Below are positions 47,321 to 55,652 of a stretch of 64,000 nucleotides of DNA, one piece after another (positions within the stretch are counted from its first letter, which is position 1; each line of letters begins with the position of its first letter). This DNA comes from Dichotomicrobium thermohalophilum (lineage in GTDB: Bacteria > Pseudomonadota > Alphaproteobacteria > Rhizobiales > Rhodomicrobiaceae), in NCBI RefSeq assembly GCF_003550175.1, contig NZ_QXDF01000001.1:830501-894500 (forward strand). Direction: 5' to 3'. A program made the translations under genes and the position numbers. Under the pieces are notes generated by a model. The model was given only the letters and a program-made list of their open reading frames with translations, was not told the DNA's origin and made no database searches.

Positions 47321-48148
47321 ATGGAGGTTTACGGAGTCGACTTCACCAGCCGGCCGAGGGCCGCCAAGCCGATCACGCGCCTCCGTTGCCGGCTGGAAGG
47401 CGGTGTGCTCCGAGCGCAGGGACTCGACGAGCTGACGGATTTCGACGCGTTCGAGGCGATGCTCGACAAGCCGGGCCCCTGGATCGCGGGACTGGATTTC
47501 CCGTTCGGCCTCCCGCGCAAATTCATCGAGAGGATCCGCTGGCCCGGAAGCTGGGCTGGCTACGTCGAACATGCTGCGCGGCTCGGCAAGGCGGGCTTTC
47601 GCGCCGCGCTGGAGGACTACCGGCGCAACCGGCCCCCAGGTGACAAGGAGCACCGTCGCACAACTGATATCGCTGCCGGGTCGATCAGTCCGCAGAAGCT
47701 TTACGGCACGCCGGTCGCGCTGATGTTCTTCGAGGGCGCGCCCCGGCTGGTCCGCGCGGGCGTGACGATCCCGCACATGCAGGATGGCGACCCGGACCGC
47801 ATTGTCGTCGAAGCCTATCCCGGCGCGCTGGCGCGCAAGCTGATCGGGCGGAGCAGCTACAAGAACGACATGCGTGCCAGGCAGACGCCGGCGCAGCATG
47901 AGGCGCGACGCAAGCTCCTTGAAGAATTGACGGCCGGCGCCCGGCGCGATGATCTTGGCTTCGCGGTTGTGGCCGATCAGGACCTCTGCGATGATCCGGG
48001 CGGGGATGCGCTCGATGCGCTGCTCTGCGCGGTTCAGGCGGCCTGGGCATGGAACCATCGCGCCGAAAGCTACGGCGCCCCAGAGCATGTCGATCCGCTG
48101 GAAGGGTGGATCGTCGATCCGCCAGCGACGTGCCGACCTCGGATGTAA
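47321..48148 (+). CDS. DUF429 (RNase H-like fold) protein
   Basis: 275 residues. Starts with VYGVDFTSRPRAAKPITRLR (first acidic residue of an RNase-H-like fold), then WIAGLDFPFGLPRKFIE and VEAYPGALARKLIGRSSYKN. The last part is DDPGGDALDALLCAVQAAWA, with acidic residues where such folds bind metal. DUF429 members are often called predicted RNase H-like nucleases; no activity is assigned. It follows the metallo-beta-lactamase-like gene by 16 bp and converges with the cyclase gene. Confidence 0.82.
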   Translation: MEVYGVDFTSRPRAAKPITRLRCRLEGGVLRAQGLDELTDFDAFEAMLDKPGPWIAGLDFPFGLPRKFIERIRWPGSWAGYVEHAARLGKAGFRAALEDYRRNRPPGDKEHRRTTDIAAGSISPQKLYGTPVALMFFEGAPRLVRAGVTIPHMQDGDPDRIVVEAYPGALARKLIGRSSYKNDMRARQTPAQHEARRKLLEELTAGARRDDLGFAVVADQDLCDDPGGDALDALLCAVQAAWAWNHRAESYGAPEHVDPLEGWIVDPPATCRPRM

Positions 48149-48153
48149 AGATG

Positions 48154-48180
48154 CGGCCGGCGCATCAGGAGGTCCGGCCG
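48154..48180. terminator. Possible shared hairpin between convergent genes
   Basis: CGGCCGG (48154-48160) and CCGGCCG (48174-48180) can pair as a 7-bp stem with a 13-base loop, placed between two convergent stop codons. No T run follows on either side, so it is at best a weak or factor-assisted terminator. Confidence 0.35.
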
Positions 48181-48198
48181 CCTCATTGTCATGAGCCC

Positions 48199-49023
48199 TC
48201 AGACCAATGCGATCAGCCGGCTGGGTCCGCCAGTTGCACCGGCGACCTTCGGAGTGCCCGCGACAAGCGTTGCGCCAACCGGCGGTAACGCCGACAGGTT
48301 CGCCAGGTTCTCCAGCCCCCAGCGGTTGGTCGGCAGCCAGGCATAATGCGTGTCGAAGCTCTGCGACGGCCCGTGATCCAGCGACAAGGTGTCGACCGCC
48401 AGGCCGATCGCCGTGGTCTCCTCCAGCAAATACTGCGCCGCCTCGACGTGAATGCCCGGGAAGTGGAATACGCCGTCATCGTCCTTGCCGGTGAACTTGC
48501 CGGGATTTCCGACATGATCCGCCCAGCCGCTGTTCATCGCCACGCAGGCGCGTTCGGGGATGGGACCGTTCGCCGCTTCCCACGACTTGATGTCGTCCGG
48601 CGTCACCTGAGCGTCGGGATTGCCGTCGGCTTTCTCGCGGATGTCGATGACAGCCAGCGGCACGACAAGGTTGTCGACCGGCACCTCCTCGGCGCTCTGG
48701 GCTTCCTTCGAGAAGTGGATCGGCGCGTCCATGTGCGTGGCCGCGTGTTCGACCAGCGACCAGCGCTTCATGTTGAAGCCGGCTTCATCGAAGGTATACA
48801 TCGTTTCCTGCTCAATGCCGGGGATGCCGAAAAAGGTGGGAAATTCGGGGCTGAACGTATGGGTGAGGTCGATGACCTGCGAGAACTGCGTTGCCGCCCG
48901 CGCCGGCGCGACCGGAGCTGCAGCGGCTCCACCGCCGGCGAGCGCGAGCGCACCTGCGCCCTTGAAGAAGCTGCGCCGGGACAGGCGCTCGGTGACGGTT
49001 TCCATGCATCCCGGGACACACAT
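48199..49023 (-). CDS. Tat-targeted cyclase-family (kynurenine-formamidase-like) metalloenzyme
   Basis: 274 residues from ATG 49023, with GGGAGGA seven bases upstream; the open frame further upstream lacks a ribosome site. Twin-arginine signal RLSRRSFFKGAGALALAGGG. The cyclase-family metal motif is HAATHMDAPIHF (HxxTHxD), with FPGIHVEAAQYLL and GLAVDTLSLDHGPSQSFDTH further on. Bacterial KynB-type enzymes hydrolyse N-formylkynurenine, but many cyclase-family members act on other amides or esters. Tat export to the periplasm argues against a kynurenine role. Function beyond metal hydrolase is open. Confidence 0.85.
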   Translation of the reverse strand: MCVPGCMETVTERLSRRSFFKGAGALALAGGGAAAAPVAPARAATQFSQVIDLTHTFSPEFPTFFGIPGIEQETMYTFDEAGFNMKRWSLVEHAATHMDAPIHFSKEAQSAEEVPVDNLVVPLAVIDIREKADGNPDAQVTPDDIKSWEAANGPIPERACVAMNSGWADHVGNPGKFTGKDDDGVFHFPGIHVEAAQYLLEETTAIGLAVDTLSLDHGPSQSFDTHYAWLPTNRWGLENLANLSALPPVGATLVAGTPKVAGATGGPSRLIALV

Positions 49024-49290
49024 GGCTGTCCTCCCTGTTCTTCGGAGCTGATCTGGGACGGCGCGGCCGTGACCGCAGCCGCCGTCGCGTGCAAAAGCGT
49101 AGCAATCGGCATGCCGGAAGTCCCGCCCAAACTGGCCGCTGCCCATTCCGACTTTCGAAGCGTGCGAACAGGGGCACGGTTGCCGGGAAGGCCGCGGGCG
49201 CGATATTGACAACTACGTGATCCCGCACCAAGGGAACGCGTGACGGTCCGAGCCGCGCCGCGCCCGGCGCTCATGAGGGAGGAGACGACG

Positions 49291-49836
49291 ATGAAGATGT
49301 CCGGCTCGCACACGCTGCCAGCGCCGCGCCAGGAGGTCTGGGAGAAGCTGAACGACCCGGCGGTCCTCCAGCGCTGTATTCCCGGTTGCGAAAGCCTGGA
49401 GCGTGTCGGCGAGGACAAGCTGGCGGCGGTGGTCAACGTCAAGATCGGGCCCATGAACACCAAGTTTAACGGCGAGGTGGAGCTGAAGGACCTGAACCCG
49501 CCGGAATCCTACCGCATCGAGGGCAGCGGTAGCGGCGGACAGGCTGGCTCGGCTTCCGGTGGCGCGAATGTCCGGCTCACCGAGAATGGCGGCGAGACCG
49601 AGTTGTCCTACGATGTCGACGCGCGCGTCAGCGGCAAGATCGCCCAGCTCGGCAATCGGCTGATCGACGCGACGGCGCGCAGCATGGCGGAGAAGTTCTT
49701 CGCGAACTTCGCCAACGAGGTCGAGCAGCCCGGCGCTGCCCCTGTACACACCTCGGCGGTCAGCGTGCCGTCGTGGGTGTGGATCGCGCTCGCGGTGGTG
49801 ATCGCGCTGCTGTTCCTGTTTTTGGCGTTCGGGTAG
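49291..49836 (+). CDS. CoxG-like SRPBCC protein with C-terminal membrane anchor
   Basis: 181 residues from ATG 49291 (GGGAGGAG upstream). CoxG/SRPBCC pattern: MKMSGSHTLPAPRQEVWEKL, DPAVLQRCIPGCESLERVGE, PPESYRIEGSGSGGQAGSAS, ANVRLTENGGETELSYDVDA, AQLGNRLIDATARSMAEKFF. A single C-terminal helix (WVWIALAVVIALLFLFLAFG) follows. In Oligotropha, CoxG anchors CO dehydrogenase to the membrane. No cox structural genes are in this window, but a MocA-like gene lies 5 kb away, so it may serve another molybdenum hydroxylase. Confidence 0.87.
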   Translation: MKMSGSHTLPAPRQEVWEKLNDPAVLQRCIPGCESLERVGEDKLAAVVNVKIGPMNTKFNGEVELKDLNPPESYRIEGSGSGGQAGSASGGANVRLTENGGETELSYDVDARVSGKIAQLGNRLIDATARSMAEKFFANFANEVEQPGAAPVHTSAVSVPSWVWIALAVVIALLFLFLAFG

Positions 49837-49921
49837 ACCGCCGGTTGTGCCGTTAACGCTGCGGCGCTAGCCTCAATCGGCGACAGGACGTTTGCGTCGC
49901 CGGACAAGAGACCTCAAACGC

Positions 49922-50434
49922 ATGGAAACTGCTGCCGGGATTGACTGGTGGGCCGGTACCTCGACGCCGCCGTTGGCAGCCTTGCTGCGCCTCGTAGTTG
50001 CAGCGGCGCTGGGCGCGGTTATCGGCATCGAGCGCGAGGTCGGTGGGCGTCAGGCGGGCCTCAAGACGCACATGCTGATCTCGGTTGCGGCAGCGACCTT
50101 CACGCTCATCTCCTTCGAAATGTTCGCCGATGCCAGCAGCAAGCCCGGCGCGAATGTCGATCCGCTGCGCATCATCCAGGCGGTGACGGCAGGCGTTGCG
50201 TTCCTGGCGGCAGGCACGATCATTCGCACGGCGGACCGGGTGCGCGGGCTGACAACCGGCGCGGGGATGTGGGCGGCAGGGGCGGTCGGCGTGAGCGCGG
50301 GGGCTGGCTATCTTGTCCTTGCCGTGATGGCGACGGTCGTGACCTTTGTCATCCTGACGGTAATCCGGTGGATCGAGCGGCAATTCATCGAGCGCCCGAC
50401 GCTGCGCGGTGAGGAGCCGCGCGATGGCTCCTGA
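49922..50434 (+). CDS. MgtC/SapB-family membrane protein
   Basis: 170 residues from ATG 49922. MgtC helices: LLRLVVAAALGAVIGIEREV, GGRQAGLKTHMLISVAAATF, IIQAVTAGVAFLAAGTII, GLTTGAGMWAAGAVGVSAGA and a last hydrophobic helix. The REVxGRxAGLKTH motif and the Gly-rich helix 4 are conserved. MgtC proteins affect Mg2+ homeostasis and inhibit F1Fo-ATP synthase in pathogens; here the soluble C-terminal ACT-like domain is missing. It converges with the GlxA-type regulator gene. Confidence 0.88.
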   Translation: METAAGIDWWAGTSTPPLAALLRLVVAAALGAVIGIEREVGGRQAGLKTHMLISVAAATFTLISFEMFADASSKPGANVDPLRIIQAVTAGVAFLAAGTIIRTADRVRGLTTGAGMWAAGAVGVSAGAGYLVLAVMATVVTFVILTVIRWIERQFIERPTLRGEEPRDGS

Positions 50435-50435
50435 C

Positions 50436-51494
50436 CTATGGCTCCGCCGCGGCGCCGGCCTCCTGCGCAGCCTCGGCGGCTCGGGTGATGGGCTGGAACA
50501 TGCGTCGGTAGGCAGCCGGCGTTAGCCCGGTCGCGCGTTTGAAGAGCCGACGGAAGAACGCCGGGTTCTCGTAGCCGATCTCGTAGGCGATGTCTTCGAA
50601 GGAGCGGCCGCCGCTTTCCAGAAGTCGCTTGGCTTCCTCGACCCGCAGGTTCTGCACATAGCCGATAAGCGTTGTCCCCGTTGCTGCCTTGAACCGCCGC
50701 TTCAGGCTGCGTTCCGGGATGCCTGCAGCACTCACCACGCTCGCCACGGCATCGTCGTCGCGGAAATGCTTCCGCAGCCAGTCTTCGGCGGCCCGCACAG
50801 CCGAGTCTGCGTGAGGCAGGCGGCGGACAAGGCTGGCATAGGGCAACTGGCCTTCGCCGTGCCATTTGAGCAGGTAGACCTTGGCGATCCGCAGTGCCTC
50901 GCCGGGGCTGCAATGACGCGAGATGATGTGGATCGCGAGGTCGTGCCAGGAGGTCGTCCCGCCCGCCGTCACGATCCGCCCGCCAGGGTCGGCGAAAACG
51001 AGGTTCGGCTCCGGGCGGAAATTCACGTCCGGGAAGCGGGTGCGGAACAGATCCTGATAGCCCCAGTGCGAGGTCGCCTCCCGGCCGGCGAGCAGGCCGG
51101 TTGCGGCAAGGAGCACGGTGCCGGAGCAGGCGGAGTAGATGGTGCTGCCGGCGCGGTATCGCCGCCGGACCCAGGCGCAGAGGTCCTCATAGCGGTCATG
51201 CATGTCGTCGTCTGTCGCCAACCACATCTCCGGCAGGATGACGAGGTCGGCCGCCGGGTCATCCGCCACGCTCAGATCGGGCGTGACCGGAATGCCGTTG
51301 CCGCAGCGGAATGCGTCGCGCGACAGCCCCACGATCCGCGGCCGGATCAGGGGATGTAAAGGCGCTTCGCCGACGAGGTCCTGCCAAAGCCGGCCCGCGG
51401 CGGCGAGCACGTCGACCATGCCGTAGAGCGCCGAGCCCGCCGTCTCCGGCAGGGCGACGATCAGGGCGTCGACAGCTTTCCCTCCCTTTTCCAT
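50436..51494 (-). CDS. GlxA-family AraC transcriptional regulator (DJ-1/PfpI + AraC HTH)
   Basis: 352 residues. Residues 8-200 form a DJ-1/PfpI domain with the elbow TIYSACSGTVLLAATGLLAG (Cys at the nucleophile position) and ATSHWGYQDLFRTRFP. Residues 240-335 are an AraC/XylS double helix-turn-helix: VASVVSAAGIPERSLKRRFK and FEDIAYEIGYENPAFFRRLF, then KRATGLTPAAYRRMF. It is divergent from the OsmC gene at 51640 with 145 bp between, so it likely controls that gene. The effector may be a reactive small molecule sensed at the Cys. Confidence 0.9.
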   Translation of the reverse strand: MEKGGKAVDALIVALPETAGSALYGMVDVLAAAGRLWQDLVGEAPLHPLIRPRIVGLSRDAFRCGNGIPVTPDLSVADDPAADLVILPEMWLATDDDMHDRYEDLCAWVRRRYRAGSTIYSACSGTVLLAATGLLAGREATSHWGYQDLFRTRFPDVNFRPEPNLVFADPGGRIVTAGGTTSWHDLAIHIISRHCSPGEALRIAKVYLLKWHGEGQLPYASLVRRLPHADSAVRAAEDWLRKHFRDDDAVASVVSAAGIPERSLKRRFKAATGTTLIGYVQNLRVEEAKRLLESGGRSFEDIAYEIGYENPAFFRRLFKRATGLTPAAYRRMFQPITRAAEAAQEAGAAAEP

Positions 51495-51639
51495 CCCGGA
51501 ACCTCGCTTTTTGGCACGAATGGATCGTTCCTGATCAGAATCGATCTGATCGCCGCGCGCGTCCAGCTTTAGTTTTCGTCCGTCAGCCGCGCCGAAACGC
51601 AGACCTTGCGCGGCCCAACCTCAGCGAAAGGAGACACAG

Positions 51640-52221
51640 ATGACCCAGCAAGCCGCAGTTCAACAGCCGAACCTGCTCAACGGTCTGGACGTTCAGGCCG
51701 CCGTTGAAACGATCGGTGCCATCCAGGAAGATGAATCACTTGCCCGATTCCAGTTCCGTGCGCGGAATACATGGATCACGGGCGGCGTGAACCTGTCGAG
51801 CATCAAGGACTTCTATGGTGCGGGACGTGAAGACGATTCGCGGTCCGAGTCCTTCGAGTTCACCAATGGCGAGCCGCCGGTGCTGCTCGGCGATAACGAA
51901 GGCGCGAACCCCGTGGAGTTCCTGCTGCACGCGCTCGCGGGCTGCGTGACGACGACCCTGGTGCTGCATGCCACGGCGCGCGGCATCACGATCGAGGAGT
52001 TGTCGACGGAGCTGGAAGGCGACCTCGATGTCCGGGGGCTGCTCGCGCTGGATGACGGCGTCTCGCCCGGCTATGAGCGCATCCGCATCGGCATGAAGGT
52101 GAAGGCCGACTGCTCCGACGAGCAGCTTGCCGACCTGATCGCCTTCACGCAGGCGCACTCGCCAGTGTGCAATACGGTCTGTCGGCCCGTGCCGGTCGAG
52201 ATCGTGCGGATGGCGAACTGA
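51640..52221 (+). CDS. OsmC-family thiol peroxidase-like protein
   Basis: 193 residues, with GAAAGGAG before the ATG. OsmC/Ohr features: NGEPPVLLGDNEGANPVEFL, LHALAGCVTTTLVLHATARG (first conserved Cys) and TQAHSPVCNTVCRPVPVEIV (second Cys in SPVCNT). Both redox cysteines are present. OsmC proteins reduce organic hydroperoxides. It is paired divergently with a DJ-1/AraC regulator, a common pairing for redox or osmotic stress genes. Confidence 0.9.
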   Translation: MTQQAAVQQPNLLNGLDVQAAVETIGAIQEDESLARFQFRARNTWITGGVNLSSIKDFYGAGREDDSRSESFEFTNGEPPVLLGDNEGANPVEFLLHALAGCVTTTLVLHATARGITIEELSTELEGDLDVRGLLALDDGVSPGYERIRIGMKVKADCSDEQLADLIAFTQAHSPVCNTVCRPVPVEIVRMAN

Positions 52222-52288
52222 CACACCCGCTTCAGGGCCTGGCGCTGTCGTATCTCTTTCGGCAAGTCAGGCCCGCGCCGCGGGCCCG

Positions 52289-52534
52289 TCAGCCGCGCCG
52301 GTCGCGCTCGTCGCCGTACTCCTCCACGCTTTTGACGATGTCGTAGACCTGCGCGGCGGACCCGGTCAGCGGACGGCGCATTTCGCCAAGCACATCGTCC
52401 TCCTGCGCCAGCCGCAGTGCGACCGCCTCCAGATCGCTATAGCTGGCATCGACCTTGAGGATGTCGGCGACCGCCTGGTCGCTCAGTGGCCCCAGGAGGC
52501 GGATCACGTCGTCGTGGGTGGGTTTTTGCGCCAT
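52289..52534 (-). CDS. Small conserved-hypothetical protein
   Basis: 81 residues, ATG after CCGAGAGAG. Acidic and helical (HDDVIRLLGPLSDQAVADIL, VDASYSDLEAVALRLAQEDD, VYDIVKSVEEYGDERDRRG). I have seen this DDVxRLxGPLSDxxVxxIL pattern in short proteobacterial proteins of unknown role. No signal peptide or metal motif. Stands alone between the OsmC gene and the EF-hand gene. Confidence 0.65.
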   Translation of the reverse strand: MAQKPTHDDVIRLLGPLSDQAVADILKVDASYSDLEAVALRLAQEDDVLGEMRRPLTGSAAQVYDIVKSVEEYGDERDRRG

Positions 52535-52791
52535 TGCTCTCTCGGAAAAAATCAGTGAGCCCTGAACTGGGCGTACTCTCCCCGATCTGGCAAAGCATTA
52601 TCCTGCGTCAAGCCGCAGCGCGCTCGTGACCTGCTGCATGTTTCGGGGCGATACGTTTTATCCATCATAGCGGCAGTCTAATGGAAAACACGGCGAGACT
52701 AACGGAACACGTTCGGCGAAGCATTCGTTGGATTGGCAGGATCTTGATCAGTCGGATCCTTGGTTAACTCAACCAATATGAGGGTGTTCCG

Positions 52792-53076
52792 ATGTACACA
52801 TTCACGAAATACGCGCTCATGCCACTTATGTTGGCAGCGTTTATGACTCCGTTGAACGCTCAGACGAGCGTTTATCAGGATCCGGAACGCTGTGTGGCCG
52901 AAATGAGCGCGCTGGACGCGGATGGTGACGGTTATCTCACCGACGACGAAGTCGGCGAATACATGACCATCAGCACCCGTGTTGATACAGACGGTGACGG
53001 TCGCATCTCCAGTGAGGAACTGGTCGTTGCCTGTGAGCAACAGCTCGTTGAAGCTCTTGAAGGTAGCGGTCGGTAA
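52792..53076 (+). CDS. Secreted EF-hand calcium-binding protein
   Basis: 94 residues. Signal peptide MPLMLAAFMTPLNA with cleavage before QTS. Two calcium loops: DADGDGYLTDDE and DTDGDGRISSEE, each with D-x-D-x-D-G and a final Glu, i.e. a canonical EF-hand pair. Two cysteines (PERCVAE and VVACEQQ) flank the loops and may form a disulfide. No domain beyond the pair is present, so it is probably a Ca2+ buffer or sensor in the periplasm. The 257 bp upstream have no gene. Confidence 0.85.
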   Translation: MYTFTKYALMPLMLAAFMTPLNAQTSVYQDPERCVAEMSALDADGDGYLTDDEVGEYMTISTRVDTDGDGRISSEELVVACEQQLVEALEGSGR

Positions 53077-53355
53077 TCGACTGGCGAGCAGGGAGCGGTG
53101 CGCCGCTTCCTGTTCAGCGTCATCGCACCCCCGGGGTTCTTCCGAAGCCGTCGGTCCGCTTCCCGGCCGCCCTCCCTCAGGCCAGGCATCAGGTGCGCGC
53201 CGGTGGTCAGCGGCCCTTTCCCCCAGCCATCAAAGCGTTAAAAATTCTTAATTCGCCCGTGCCCAGACGGGAACGGGCGCGCTAGGTTCAGCGTTAAGAA
53301 CCGGCGGCCGCTGGCGTGCGCCCGCAGGAGGGACATCAGGGGAGATTGGAGGACC

Positions 53356-54264
53356 ATGGCGGATAACAACACCGGTCCCGCTGGCCCGCCCAATACGCTG
53401 GGCGGGCAAAGCGATGCGGACATCTGGCTGCAGATACGCCGGGGCACGGAAGGGCAGTCGGCAGTGCCCGACCCGGAAGCCGGCATTCTCATCAACCCGT
53501 CAGGAGAGTGGTGGTCGGTTGTCCATCAAGACACGCTGATCACCTATGGCGGCATAGCCTTGCTGGTGATCCTTGGCGCGATCGCCCTGTTCTATCTTCT
53601 TCGCGGCACCATTCGCATCGACGGTGGAGTTTCCGGTCGGTCGGTGCCCCGTTTTTCGCTGGCGCAGCGCACCGCGCACTGGATGACGGCCTCGCTGTTC
53701 ATCCTGCTCGGCCTCACCGGGCTTATCATCCTTTTCGGGCGGCCCGTGCTGATCCCGTTGATCGGCCCCGAAGCCTTCGGTGTTCTGGCCACTGCGGCGA
53801 TGCAGGCGCACAATCTGTTCGGGCCGATCTTTGGCGTCGCCATCATCGTGCTGTTCCTGCTGTTCGTGCGCGGCAACTTCCCATCGCTCAGGGATATCGG
53901 CTGGCTGCTGCGTGGCGGCGGCATGTTCGGTGTCCATGCGAGCGCGGGTCGCTACAACTTCGGCGAAAAGATGTGGTTCTGGACGGCATTCATCACCGGG
54001 ATCGCGTTGACCGGGAGCGGCTTCCTGCTGCTGTTCCCGGACGCGCTCGGCTCGCGGACAACGCTGCAGCTTGCCGATCTGGTCCATGCGGTGGCGGCGC
54101 TTGTCATGATCGGCATTGGCTTCGGCCATATCTACCTCGGCACGCTTGGCACTGAAGGCACATTCAAGGGCATGGTCGAGGGAAGCGTCGACGAGAACTG
54201 GGCGCGCACGCACCATGATCGCTGGCTGAAGGAGGTAAAGGCGCAGGAGGGCAAGACGTCATGA
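53356..54264 (+). CDS. Formate-dehydrogenase gamma subunit-type cytochrome b
   Basis: 302 residues. A hydrophilic N-terminal part (to ~60) precedes a helix and the FdnI/FdoI core: RFSLAQRTAHWMTASLFILL (His ligand), AMQAHNLFGPIFGVAIIVLF (His), GVHASAGRYNFGEKMWFWTA, LADLVHAVAALVMIGIGFGH (His pair). It ends in DENWARTHHDRWLKEVKA. This subunit takes electrons from the FeS beta subunit to quinone. No fdhA/fdhB genes are next to it. A NarI-like gene overlaps its end by 4 bp (ATGA), which is an unusual partner. Confidence 0.88.
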   Translation: MADNNTGPAGPPNTLGGQSDADIWLQIRRGTEGQSAVPDPEAGILINPSGEWWSVVHQDTLITYGGIALLVILGAIALFYLLRGTIRIDGGVSGRSVPRFSLAQRTAHWMTASLFILLGLTGLIILFGRPVLIPLIGPEAFGVLATAAMQAHNLFGPIFGVAIIVLFLLFVRGNFPSLRDIGWLLRGGGMFGVHASAGRYNFGEKMWFWTAFITGIALTGSGFLLLFPDALGSRTTLQLADLVHAVAALVMIGIGFGHIYLGTLGTEGTFKGMVEGSVDENWARTHHDRWLKEVKAQEGKTS

Positions 54265-54917
54265 GCCTGGTTGAGTTCATCGAGGGGCCGCTTTGGATTT
54301 TCTCAGCGTGGTTTTTTGTGATTTTCGTGGTCTGGCGGCTTGGCAATATCCTGTTCAGCGGCCGCGGCTTGCCGCACACCCAGGCCCAGCCGAAGGGCAG
54401 CCCCGCGCTTGGCGCGCTGCGGACCAACCTTGAGCATTTCGCGCCGCGCTCGCCCTTCACCGGCAGCGCTAAGGTTTGGTTCGTGACCATCGCAGGCTAC
54501 GCCTTCCATATCGGCCTGTTTGTACTGCTGTTCTTCGCCGCGCCCCATGTTGCGTTCATCGAAGAGCACATCCTCGGCGTGGGCTGGCCGCCCATGTCCC
54601 GCACCGCGTTCATCATCTCGGCACAGGTCGCCTTTGCCGGGCTGCTGGTGCTGTGGATCCGGCGATTCCTCGACCCGGTGGTACGGCTGATCTCGCGTCC
54701 CGACGATCATATCGCCGCCGGGCTGACCTTCATCGTCATGCTGACAGGCTGCATGGCGCTTGGCGAGCAGAGCGAAGCGCTGCGGCTGACACATCTGCTC
54801 ACGGTGCAGGCCTGGCTGATCTATTTCCCGTTCTCCAGCCTGATGCATACCTTCACCTGGCCGCTCTCGCGCGGGGCCACGGGCGCGCTGGCGGGCCGCC
54901 GCGGCGCACGCATGTGA
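54261..54917 (+). CDS. NarI-like cytochrome b subunit
   Basis: 218 residues, five helices (IFSAWFFVIFVVWRLGNILF, ITIAGYAFHIGLFVLLFF with His, FIISAQVAFAGLLVLWIRRF, ITFIVMLTG, THLLTVQAWLIYFPFSSLMH with two His). This His spacing matches NarI/HdrE-type di-heme cytochrome b. No narG/H or hdr genes are here. Being translationally coupled to an FDH gamma-like subunit, it may form a two-part quinone-linked membrane module for an enzyme encoded elsewhere. Confidence 0.82.
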   Translation: MSLVEFIEGPLWIFSAWFFVIFVVWRLGNILFSGRGLPHTQAQPKGSPALGALRTNLEHFAPRSPFTGSAKVWFVTIAGYAFHIGLFVLLFFAAPHVAFIEEHILGVGWPPMSRTAFIISAQVAFAGLLVLWIRRFLDPVVRLISRPDDHIAAGLTFIVMLTGCMALGEQSEALRLTHLLTVQAWLIYFPFSSLMHTFTWPLSRGATGALAGRRGARM

Positions 54918-54924
54918 GCCGGGT

Positions 54925-55557
54925 GTGGCGCGGCTTGAGGAATATGGTGCGGTGGTGCTGGCGGCGGGGTTCTCCCGCCGTCTGCCAGGTGAGAACAAGC
55001 TGCTGAAGGCGTACCGCGGTCGCCCGCTGTTGGCGAATGTGCTGGAGGCCGTGGCAAATCTCGGGCTGGGCGACGTCGTCGTCGTCACTGGCGATGACCG
55101 TGAGGGCGTCGCTGTCCTCGCGCAAGGGGCGGGGCTGCGTCGGGTCGAGAACGCCGATGCGGCGTCCGGCATGGGTAGCTCGATCGCGGCGGGCGCGCGG
55201 GCGCTGCGCGAGGGGCTAGCCGGCGTGTTCGTCGTGCTGGGCGACATGCCGGAGGTCACCGCGGAGGATTATGCCCGGCTCGCGACGGCGCACGAGCAGC
55301 GGCCTGCGCGAATCTGCGTTCCGGTCTGGGATGGGCGACGCGGGCATCCGGTTCTTTTCGGCGCGGGTTATCTGGCCGACCTTGCGGCGCTGACGGGCGA
55401 TGTCGGGGCGCGCGGCATCCTCCGCAAAGCGGCGGATGTGGTCAGTGTCCCGGCCGCCTCGGCCGGTGTGCTGGTCGATCTGGACACGGAAGCGGATTTC
55501 GCCGCGCCCTCCCCGGACGGCCCGGCCGAAAACGATCGCGATGCCTCTGGGGATTGA
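54925..55557 (+). CDS. MocA/MobA-like molybdenum cofactor nucleotidyltransferase
   Basis: 210 residues, GTG start. The nucleotide-binding motif is VVLAAGFSRRLPGENKLLKAYRGRPLL trimmed to its core AAGFSRRLPGENKLL. FVVLGDMPEVTAEDYARL (metal Asp) and RRGHPVLFGAGYLADL follow. This is the MocA class, which attaches CMP (or GMP) to molybdopterin for xanthine-oxidase-type or formate-dehydrogenase-type enzymes. It follows the cytochrome genes by 7 bp. A link to a molybdenum formate dehydrogenase is therefore likely, though the catalytic subunit is not in the window. Confidence 0.85.
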   Translation: MARLEEYGAVVLAAGFSRRLPGENKLLKAYRGRPLLANVLEAVANLGLGDVVVVTGDDREGVAVLAQGAGLRRVENADAASGMGSSIAAGARALREGLAGVFVVLGDMPEVTAEDYARLATAHEQRPARICVPVWDGRRGHPVLFGAGYLADLAALTGDVGARGILRKAADVVSVPAASAGVLVDLDTEADFAAPSPDGPAENDRDASGD

Positions 55558-55652
55558 CGGATCGCAAGTCCTGTTCATGGCCTGAAGGATATATTAAACC
55601 AGCCGCGAAAAAGGCCGGGGGTCAACACCGACGCAGTGCGAAGGGGCGTGCC

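Noticed and set aside
53252-53277. Hairpin CGCCCGT...ACGGGCG upstream of the FDH-gamma gene as a terminator
   Set aside because: The stem is plausible, but it lies 180 bp after the EF-hand gene and has no T run on the plus strand; it may be chance in GC-rich DNA.
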